Made by a program: the position numbers and the translations under genes. Shown one piece after another: positions 1-6,918 of a DNA stretch of 64,000 nucleotides. The stretch spans positions 27,735 through 91,734 of the forward strand of contig NZ_FOIL01000007.1 in assembly GCF_900101295.1 (NCBI RefSeq). Reading direction: 5' to 3'. The stretch is from [Clostridium] aminophilum. GTDB taxonomy: Bacteria > Bacillota > Clostridia > Lachnospirales > Lachnospiraceae. The notes under the pieces are model-generated. The model was not told the DNA's origin. It saw nothing but the letters and a program-made list of their open reading frames with translations, and searched no databases. Position 1 is the stretch's first letter, and the number at the start of each line of letters is the position of its first letter.

Positions 1-149
1 CCATGCGTCAGCCATCCGGAACCGGAAAACTCCGAGTTCGAAGTGTGGTGGTCAGCAGTCTGGAGGATACATACCGCATGAACGGCCTCAGCTGGTTGGC
101 AAGTCTGTACCGCGCGCAGATCCCGTATGAGGAACCAAAAACAGAATAA
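1..149 (+). CDS. 3' end of an unidentified gene (5' truncated)
   Basis: An open frame enters from the left edge and ends at TAA 147-149. At least 48 residues are visible, reading from an in-frame ATG at position 3 and ending in YEEPKTE. That ATG need not be the start, because the frame is open to the edge. The segment is basic, with no motif I recognise. Base composition is GC-rich like the host backbone and unlike the AT-rich genes that follow, so it marks the left flank of the putative island. Function cannot be assigned. Confidence 0.5.
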   Translation, partial: MRQPSGTGKLRVRSVVVSSLEDTYRMNGLSWLASLYRAQIPYEEPKTE

Positions 150-449
150 TGCATAAAAATATCGGAGGATCTCTTATTTATTTGAGATGTAAGATCACAA
201 AAAAGTAAAACCCGACGGAAATAGTTAATGAGACCTTTTTAAGGGAATATTTCGAAAAGCCCTTAAAAAGGTCTTTTATTGCGTTCAACTGCACTTTGAA
301 TACAACTGCATTTTTGGGATTCTGTATAAAAAGTTGAAAATTTATGTAATTTATTAGATTAGTCGATAAAGTTTAAGGTGATATAATAAGAATATGATTT
401 TGGATTTGCCATGAGTTCAGATTATATTAAATAGGGAGTTAACAGAAAG
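150..449. other. AT-rich intergenic region, left flank of helicase island
   Basis: There is no gene in this 300-nt stretch. It contains the hairpin at 231-274 and, further right, a TATAAT hexamer at 382-387 that could be the -10 element of the helicase operon; no convincing -35 lies 16-18 nt upstream of it. A GGGAG element at about 435 precedes the ATG at 450. Composition changes here from GC-rich to AT-rich. Confidence 0.5.
231..274 (+). terminator. Intrinsic terminator, 15-bp perfect stem
   Basis: The arms agacctttttaaggg (231-245) and cccttaaaaaggtct (260-274) are exact inverse complements around a 14-nt loop, followed by a T-rich run. The hairpin sits 80 nt after the stop at 149 and upstream of the helicase promoter region. 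It probably ends the leftmost gene or insulates the island. It is near-symmetric and could work both ways. Confidence 0.7.
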
Positions 450-2942
450 ATGCTTTCTATAGAAGAAAATGATAGCTTAACTCGTGATGTAAGTGTTGAT
501 GAGTTAATTGGAATGAGAGTTATGATTGTGCAGAACCATCAGATTGGAACAATCAGATATATAAAAGACGGAGTTGTTTCATTAGACTGTCATGGTTCTG
601 AAAAAAAATATCTGTATCCAGCAGCATTTGCAGGAACACTTGAATTAGAAGATGAAGATCTTAATGAAAGAATTCTGATGCAGGGACAGGAGGCATCATT
701 TGAGGAATTTAAGAAAACTTATCGTTTTGCCCTAACCAATGAGATTGATTTTTTAAAATTAACTGGTGGAAAAAAGTATAGGATTGTTGATGGCGAAAGA
801 ATTGCGTCTCGAGATGGTGAATACTTGTATGCTTTTGATACGGATTCAGACCTGCATTTCCCGGATGGTACAACAGTTAAGTTGTGGTTTCCAGAAAAAA
901 TAGTGACGGGTTATGTTGTTTCGTGTGAGGATTTTACAATTCTTATCAGAACAATGGAATATATAGGTGAAACTATTGACAGCGTTGAGTTCACATCGGA
1001 ACAATGGCAATTACTGGAAGCTTTGATGGATCGAATAAAGTGTATGGAACCATCAAGGGATTCTATAGCATATGAAATTGCCTGTAACGGAAGAAAAAAA
1101 CTTATTCCATGGAGTAATATAAGATGCGGTCAGAATTCTGCAATGAATAGAGCAACTTCTGAAAAAGTCACTTTTATTTGGGGCCCACCAGGGACTGGAA
1201 AAACAGAAACACTTGCAAATATAGCATTAGAACATATTGAAAAAGGGCGGAGAGTCCTTATGTTGTCATATAGCAATGTTTCTGTAGACGGGGCTTTAAT
1301 GAGGGTTGCTAATAAAGCCGATCTTGAAGCTGGAAGAGTAATTCGATATGGTTATCCAAGAATTAAAGAGTTAATTGATAATTGTAATCTTACATCATAT
1401 CAGTATGTTTTACAGAATAATCCTGAACTATCAAAAGAATACAGGGAACTCAACGAAAAGAAAAGAAGTCTAAAACGAAAGGATCCGGAAAGAATTGAAA
1501 TAAACAAATGCATAAATAGATTACGGGACCTTTTGCTGCAACAGGAACGGGATCTCATTTATCGAGCGGATTTTATTGCGACTACTGTATCGAAAGCAAC
1601 CGTTGATCCATCCATCTATATGCAGCAGTTTGATGTAGTTATCTTTGATGAGGCAAGTATGGCATATGTGCCTCAGATTATTTTTGCATCAAGTTTGGCG
1701 AAAAGTTTTTTTGTATGTCTTGGGGATTTTTGTCAGCTTCCTGCGATTGTTCAGAATAATACAGATGATCGATTGACAAAGGATATTTTTGAATACACAG
1801 GTATCACTTCGGCTGTCGAGGATAATCAGAGTCATGAGTGGTTGGTAATGCTTGATTTACAATTCCGAATGCATTGGGATATAGCGGATTTTGTCAGTCA
1901 AAATATGTATCAGGGAAGATTAAAAACAACAGATAAAATAAGTGAAAGCAGACAAGAAATTGCCATGTGCGATCCAGTACCGGGGGCAGCTATGTCTATG
2001 GTAGATCTTAGTGGCATGTATTCTGTATGTACAAAAACCATGGATGGTTCAAGAATCAACATTATGTCTGCTTTGATGTGCGTGAGAATAGCTGAAAAGA
2101 ACTTGAAAAACTATGAAGTAGGAATAATCACCCCCTATAGCGCACAGTCAAGGTTGATAATTGCAATGTTACGAGATTTGCAGGAAAAAAACAAAAAATG
2201 GTTGAGGGTATCATGCGCTACTGTTCACCAGTTTCAAGGATCGGAAAAACCGGTTATAGTATATGATTCAGTGGATTGTTTTCGAATGCCTTATCCGGGA
2301 ATGATGCTCTCCTCGATGAAGAATGATTCAGCGAATCGATTGTTTAATGTTGCTCTGACCAGAGCAAAGGGAAAGTTTGTTTTGGTGACAAATGCTGATT
2401 ATTTACTTCGAAAGCATCTGTCAAAAAAGTTGGTTTTTACCAAGGCAATTACTAAAATACAAAGGGAGCAGTGCTTGATAAGGGGGGCATCTGTGTTAGA
2501 TGAAATGATGCCTATAGAAGATGAAGATCCATGTATTTATATCGGAGATCGGGAAAACAGCTGGAAAAGATATATTGAAGATATAAAGAATTCAAAGGAT
2601 TCAATTCATATGGAGATACCGGATGTAATGGATGAGAATGATACCGCAATGGAACAATTTGGTTCTGTTTTGTCGATAAAAAAGGCGAATGGGGTTCATA
2701 TTTGTATTCGAACACCTGAAGACATTGATTTGCCGATGGAACTTCAAGAATTTATTAAGCTCAATGATTATGTGACAAATCCGGTAACGGTGATTGATAA
2801 AAAAACAGTGTGGTTTGGTCAACCGCTATATGCAGCAGATTTCATATCGGAGGGAGATATTCTAGATACAGAATATTTTCCCTGTATCAGATTTGAAGGA
2901 AAACACATGGCAAGGTTGATACAGGCCTTTCTTGAGTTCTGA
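450..2942 (+). CDS. SF1 (UPF1/COG1112-like) helicase with degenerate PLD-like C-terminal domain
   Basis: This 830-aa protein is a superfamily 1 helicase of the AAA_11/AAA_12 (DNA2/UPF1) kind. Walker A GPPGTGKT is at residues 245-252 and Walker B DEAS at 400-403. Later motifs are LDLQFRMH (about 470), VHQFQGSEK (about 590) and NVALTRAKGK (about 630). The N-terminal 230 residues precede the motor and resemble an OB/accessory region. Residues about 704-830 look like a phospholipase D-type domain (..VTVIDKKTVWFG..), but the HxK of the HKD motif is not evident, so nuclease activity is doubtful. SF1 plus PLD recalls Mokosh-type phage defence proteins; that link is inference. The helicase gene behind it starts 16 nt after its stop, so the two are probably co-transcribed. 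The gene is strongly AT-rich relative to its surroundings. Confidence 0.85.
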   Translation: MLSIEENDSLTRDVSVDELIGMRVMIVQNHQIGTIRYIKDGVVSLDCHGSEKKYLYPAAFAGTLELEDEDLNERILMQGQEASFEEFKKTYRFALTNEIDFLKLTGGKKYRIVDGERIASRDGEYLYAFDTDSDLHFPDGTTVKLWFPEKIVTGYVVSCEDFTILIRTMEYIGETIDSVEFTSEQWQLLEALMDRIKCMEPSRDSIAYEIACNGRKKLIPWSNIRCGQNSAMNRATSEKVTFIWGPPGTGKTETLANIALEHIEKGRRVLMLSYSNVSVDGALMRVANKADLEAGRVIRYGYPRIKELIDNCNLTSYQYVLQNNPELSKEYRELNEKKRSLKRKDPERIEINKCINRLRDLLLQQERDLIYRADFIATTVSKATVDPSIYMQQFDVVIFDEASMAYVPQIIFASSLAKSFFVCLGDFCQLPAIVQNNTDDRLTKDIFEYTGITSAVEDNQSHEWLVMLDLQFRMHWDIADFVSQNMYQGRLKTTDKISESRQEIAMCDPVPGAAMSMVDLSGMYSVCTKTMDGSRINIMSALMCVRIAEKNLKNYEVGIITPYSAQSRLIIAMLRDLQEKNKKWLRVSCATVHQFQGSEKPVIVYDSVDCFRMPYPGMMLSSMKNDSANRLFNVALTRAKGKFVLVTNADYLLRKHLSKKLVFTKAITKIQREQCLIRGASVLDEMMPIEDEDPCIYIGDRENSWKRYIEDIKNSKDSIHMEIPDVMDENDTAMEQFGSVLSIKKANGVHICIRTPEDIDLPMELQEFIKLNDYVTNPVTVIDKKTVWFGQPLYAADFISEGDILDTEYFPCIRFEGKHMARLIQAFLEF

Positions 2943-2958
2943 TTAAAGGAGAATAGAG

Positions 2959-5900
2959 TTGAATCTAAACGAATACCCTGAAGAATTGAAAAATGAAGAA
3001 CAATTTGCACTTGATAAGCTTATTGCCAAAATGGATAGGGTCCTGAATAGTCTTGATCACAGGATGAAAGAATATGTTCGAGAGGCAAAGAACGCAGACA
3101 TTTCATTAAACCCTGATTTATATTTGAGCCAGCTTATGGCTCAAAAGGGGATTAAAGATACTGCTGAGTATCGCGAAAAATTGTTGCAGTCAAGGGATGA
3201 ACTGTATCGTTCACGCTTATTATTAAAGTATAATGATGGGACGGAAGAAGGGATAAGAGAAATTAAGGTTGGTTTACACTCTTGTTCATATGGCTCAAAA
3301 AAATACGTAGTGTCGTGGACAATGCCGGTGTGCAGGCATTATCTCTTTGATAATAATAATACAGACTTTGAAAGCATAGTTAAGGATAAGGACGGAAAAG
3401 AATATCATACGAAGTATTCGTTACTGATTAAAAATGAAGTCACGCTTAGATTTACGCGAGTAAAAAAAGTAATAAATATGTTTCCGGGCGTTTTTAATGA
3501 TACTGATTTAGAAAAAATAAAAAATACAGATTTTTTTAGCAATGACTTTATAGAAAAAATGATAAGTAGATTCAATCCGGACGAGTATAAACCCGATCAG
3601 GCAGCGGAGATAATTTCAGATGAATTCCTTCAGGAATTATTGCAGAGACGTTCATCACCGGAATTTCGAAATATAGTTTTTTCTATTCAAAAAAAACAGG
3701 GCGAAATCATTCAGGCACCATATGAGAGGAATTTGATTGTCCAAGGTTGTGCAGGTTCCGGAAAATCAATGATTATGCTGCACCGGCTACCAATTTTGTT
3801 GTACGATAACCCAAACAGCTTTAGTCGGACTTCGCTCTATATTATCTCACCATCTCAAACGTACACGCAATTAGCTGATAATATGAGGCATCAGCTGGAA
3901 ATTTCCGATATAAACATGGGCACAATAGAACAGTATTATGATTATTGTATTGAAAAATACCCTGGTTATAAAGCGAGCGAATATGGGAGGATAAGTTATA
4001 GTGATAAATTAAACAGCGAACAAGAAGCTTATATTTATTCGAAGAAGTGTATTTTTGATATTAAGCAACATTTTGAGGGCATCTTAAATTCTAAATTATC
4101 TTTGAAACTAGCGTTCTCTGAATTGGGAATAAATGAGAACGAACGAAGAAATATAACCACTTATTACCAAAAAATCAATTATCGTCTGTTACTTTTACAG
4201 AGTGCTCTGACAGCAAATGAAAATGTTATTGAAAGATATTTCGTTTGTATACAAGCAGTGGTCGATTCATTAAAAGATTTAAGCGCTACATTACGTTATC
4301 GGAAACAAAAAACAATTCAAGCGCTTAGTAATAGGATTAATTCGTTTGAGAAGGAAATAGAGAGGGCACAAATCGAATTAAAAAAATTGGATGAGAATAA
4401 GAATGCGGATGCGATAAAGAATAGATTAAATATAATCGATTACAACAGAAAACATCTTGAGCAGACTATAGAAGAGAAACGCGTTGCAGAGTTAGATGAC
4501 GATTATTTTAATTCTTTAAGTCTTCTGAATGATAAAGTTGAAGCAGTTATTGATCCTTTTCAGGGATTGAATAATGGATTTACTCAAAATACCATAGAGA
4601 GCGTATATCATGCTGTAGGATTAGTTGGTCAACTGATTGGTGGATTCTATATGCTTTCATGGGAAATATCTAAAATTGAAGACAAATATTCGGGATATCT
4701 TGGAGCAATAAGTCAAGATGTTGATAAAACTCAGCAGGAAATAAAGAGATTACAAGAAAGAAATGAAAAATATCTTGATTTAGAATACTATAATCGGATT
4801 CAAGAAGAACACAATGCTTTGTCCGAAGAAAGCAAAAAGGCGGTAAAGAACGCTTATAGAATTGTGATGGCGAATATTGGCATAGAATCAGATGAAAAGG
4901 GAAATATAAAAGCCCTGAAGTGTTCGCCATATGTATATCTTCAGATTCTTTTTCAGTACCGAGGAATCTCATCTATGCAAAAAGAATCACTTTTAGCAAT
5001 TGATGAAGCACAGGGAATAGCACCGGAAGAACTTAATCTTTTAAAGAATGTCAATGGTGGTAATGTTATCTTTAACTTGTATGGTGATATTAATCAGCAT
5101 ATTGAGGGATCAAAGGGAATTGATAGTTGGGAGGAGTATTCGGATATTATTGATTTTGACATTCAAGAAATGAAAGAGAATTATAGAAATGCTTCCCAAA
5201 TAACTAATTATTGCAATAGATTTTTTAATATGGATATGGTTCCTATCAACACATCTGGAAAAGGCGTTCATGAGTTGAGCAATATATTTGAGTTTCGAAC
5301 GGAATTGTACAATCAATTGTTTGACAATAAGAGAACAGGGTTGGCAGCAATCTTAGTTGGAAATGATGCTGAAGCTCGTTATTTGATGGGAGAGTATTCT
5401 GAATATGAAAACAAATTCCATGATATGACTGGTGAGGACTTTGGAATCCATAGAACTCGATGGAATATCATTCATATTGACGACGCAAAGGGTCTGGAAT
5501 TTAGTTCAGTTATCGTGTTGGCTGGAAGAATGAGTCGCAATCAAAAATATATAGCTTTTACTCGTGCATTGGATGACCTTTATGTTTACTCAGAAGTAAT
5601 TGATGTAAACGGTTATGAAAAACAAGGGCAAAATAAGCAACAGAATAATAATGAACAATCAAAAACGAAACCAGTAATTGTTCATATTGATTACGCAAAT
5701 GCCTCAAATTGCAAGAAACAAAAAAAAGAAAGCAAAAAGAAGGAATATAAAGATAGTGAACTAAGAAAATTCTTCGAGGAATCCGGTTTAGATGTTGTTG
5801 ATAAACGAGATAAAGTCGGAGGAAGATTATGGGTTCTAGGCGAAAAAACCGCAATTAAGAGTGTTATTAACGCTGCTATGTCAAAATTTCAGATTTCAGG

Positions 5901-5967
5901 AAAATATATCAGTTCAAGTAAAGAAATCGGGAATAGGAATGGATGGTGTACAAAGTCAGATAAATGA
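2959..5967 (+). CDS. HelD/UvrD-like SF1 helicase with central coiled coil
   Basis: This 1,002-aa protein starts at TTG 2959, behind AAAGGAG at about 2945. The N-terminal 250 residues, with a helical start and a 'VVSWTMPVCRHYLF' segment at about 117-130, resemble the region before the motor in HelD-type RNA polymerase recycling ATPases. Walker A GCAGSGKS is at 263-270, next to MIMLHRLP as in HelD. Walker B DEAQ is at 682-685. ENYRNASQI (motif IV-like), HIDDAKGLEF (839-848) and FTRALDDLYVY (about 868-878) complete an SF1A motor. A long charged coiled coil fills about 440-650. A C-terminal module (about 930-1002, 'GGRLWVLGEK') resembles one I recall on other helicases but cannot name. Its partner is the SF1 helicase 16 nt upstream; a role in nucleic-acid defence or RNAP rescue is inference. 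Confidence 0.83.
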   Translation: MNLNEYPEELKNEEQFALDKLIAKMDRVLNSLDHRMKEYVREAKNADISLNPDLYLSQLMAQKGIKDTAEYREKLLQSRDELYRSRLLLKYNDGTEEGIREIKVGLHSCSYGSKKYVVSWTMPVCRHYLFDNNNTDFESIVKDKDGKEYHTKYSLLIKNEVTLRFTRVKKVINMFPGVFNDTDLEKIKNTDFFSNDFIEKMISRFNPDEYKPDQAAEIISDEFLQELLQRRSSPEFRNIVFSIQKKQGEIIQAPYERNLIVQGCAGSGKSMIMLHRLPILLYDNPNSFSRTSLYIISPSQTYTQLADNMRHQLEISDINMGTIEQYYDYCIEKYPGYKASEYGRISYSDKLNSEQEAYIYSKKCIFDIKQHFEGILNSKLSLKLAFSELGINENERRNITTYYQKINYRLLLLQSALTANENVIERYFVCIQAVVDSLKDLSATLRYRKQKTIQALSNRINSFEKEIERAQIELKKLDENKNADAIKNRLNIIDYNRKHLEQTIEEKRVAELDDDYFNSLSLLNDKVEAVIDPFQGLNNGFTQNTIESVYHAVGLVGQLIGGFYMLSWEISKIEDKYSGYLGAISQDVDKTQQEIKRLQERNEKYLDLEYYNRIQEEHNALSEESKKAVKNAYRIVMANIGIESDEKGNIKALKCSPYVYLQILFQYRGISSMQKESLLAIDEAQGIAPEELNLLKNVNGGNVIFNLYGDINQHIEGSKGIDSWEEYSDIIDFDIQEMKENYRNASQITNYCNRFFNMDMVPINTSGKGVHELSNIFEFRTELYNQLFDNKRTGLAAILVGNDAEARYLMGEYSEYENKFHDMTGEDFGIHRTRWNIIHIDDAKGLEFSSVIVLAGRMSRNQKYIAFTRALDDLYVYSEVIDVNGYEKQGQNKQQNNNEQSKTKPVIVHIDYANASNCKKQKKESKKKEYKDSELRKFFEESGLDVVDKRDKVGGRLWVLGEKTAIKSVINAAMSKFQISGKYISSSKEIGNRNGWCTKSDK

Positions 5968-6046
5968 TTTGATGGTGTTTTAAAGATTATAGAATTGCTC
6001 ACAATATGATATTGAAAAACGATACGCGTGGGGTTACAATCGAGAT

Positions 6047-6325
6047 ATGATAAAATCTTTTTCGCACAAAGGATTAAAAGATTTCTTTGAAACGGGCTCC
6101 AAAAAGGGAATTCAGCCGGAGCATGCCACAAAATTGGAAAGAATGTTGGATAGGCTTGATGCCAGTATGTGTCCGAATGATATGAATCTACCCGGATATC
6201 GTTTGCATCAGCTCAAGGGAGATTTGAGCGAAATGTGGTCTGTCACGGTTAATGGAAATTGGCGTATAACATTTTACTTTGAAGGGAATGATGCCTTTTT
6301 GGTGGACTACACGGATTATCATTGA
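6047..6325 (+). CDS. higB: HigB-type toxin (RelE/ParE superfamily)
   Basis: This 92-aa protein has the plasmid-maintenance killer pattern: MIKSFSHKGLKDFFE at the start, then GYRLHQLKGDLSEMWSVTVNGNWRITFYF and a C-terminal VDYTDYH. Members are ribosome-dependent mRNA interferases. The order toxin first, antitoxin second is typical of HigBA. The gene starts 79 nt after the HelD-like gene. No strong Shine-Dalgarno precedes the ATG (only GAGAT), which suits low toxin expression. The pair closes the AT-rich segment and may stabilise it. Confidence 0.9.
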   Translation: MIKSFSHKGLKDFFETGSKKGIQPEHATKLERMLDRLDASMCPNDMNLPGYRLHQLKGDLSEMWSVTVNGNWRITFYFEGNDAFLVDYTDYH

Positions 6326-6340
6326 ATGGAGGGATGAATC

Positions 6341-6640
6341 ATGACAAGAAAACCGACCCATCCCGGCAGAGTGTTTTTAGAAGACGTACTAAAGCCGTTA
6401 GGATTATCTGTCACAGAGGCAGCAAAGATGTTAGGTGTCAGTAGGAAAACTTTGTCGGAGTTTGTAAATGAAAAGGCTGCTTTAAGTCCTGAGATGGCTT
6501 TGCGGATCAGTAAGGCGACCAATACCTCGGCAGAAAGTTGGCTCAATATGCAGCAGAAACTTACATTATGGAATGCAAGCCAGCATGAACCGATGAATGT
6601 GATAATGTTTCCGATGCCGATAAAAGCAATGGAAGGATGA
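6341..6640 (+). CDS. higA: HigA-type antitoxin (XRE-family HTH)
   Basis: This 99-aa protein opens with THPGRVFLEDVLKPLG, the signature of the HigA family. An XRE-type helix-turn-helix follows at about 22-60 (SVTEAAKMLGVSRKTLSEFVNEKAAL), then the LNMQQKLTLW segment. GGAGGG lies just before the ATG. Family members bind and neutralise HigB and repress their own operon. It starts 15 nt after the higB stop. It is the last recognisable gene of the AT-rich island before composition returns to that of the host. Confidence 0.92.
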   Translation: MTRKPTHPGRVFLEDVLKPLGLSVTEAAKMLGVSRKTLSEFVNEKAALSPEMALRISKATNTSAESWLNMQQKLTLWNASQHEPMNVIMFPMPIKAMEG

Positions 6641-6697
6641 ATCTCGACGAAACGATGTTGGATGGCAGAATCAAGCGAAAATATCGTGCGCCCCTCA

Positions 6698-6737
6698 TCC
6701 ATCTATTCGATAAAGTGGACTTTCACGAATAGATGGA
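6698..6737. repeat. 12-bp perfect inverted repeat after higBA
   Basis: The arms tccatctattcg (6698-6709) and cgaatagatgga (6726-6737) are exact inverse complements with a 16-nt loop. They lie between higA and the convergent histidine kinase. There is no T-tract, so this may be a terminator remnant, a protein-binding site or an island boundary. Confidence 0.5.
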
Positions 6738-6810
6738 TATCACATCTTCTCTCGCCGGGTTCCTGCTTCTGTCCCCTCTTTTCGGTAAAATGCCCTGGAC
6801 TGACGATTTA

Positions 6811-6846
6811 CAGCGGATAATCCATCTGATTTTGGGTTATCCGCTG
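6811..6846. terminator. Bidirectional terminator between higA and histidine kinase
   Basis: The arms cagcggataa (6811-6820) and ttatccgctg (6837-6846) pair perfectly and are extended by cc/gg inside. A T-rich stretch follows on the plus strand. Convergent genes end on both sides, at 6640 on the plus strand and 6919 on the minus strand. Confidence 0.6.
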
Positions 6847-6918
6847 TTTCTCATTTATTGGGATGTTCCGTTGTCTGTGTACCGAAATCCGCTATCTGCA
6901 AGGTATTTTAGATTCACT

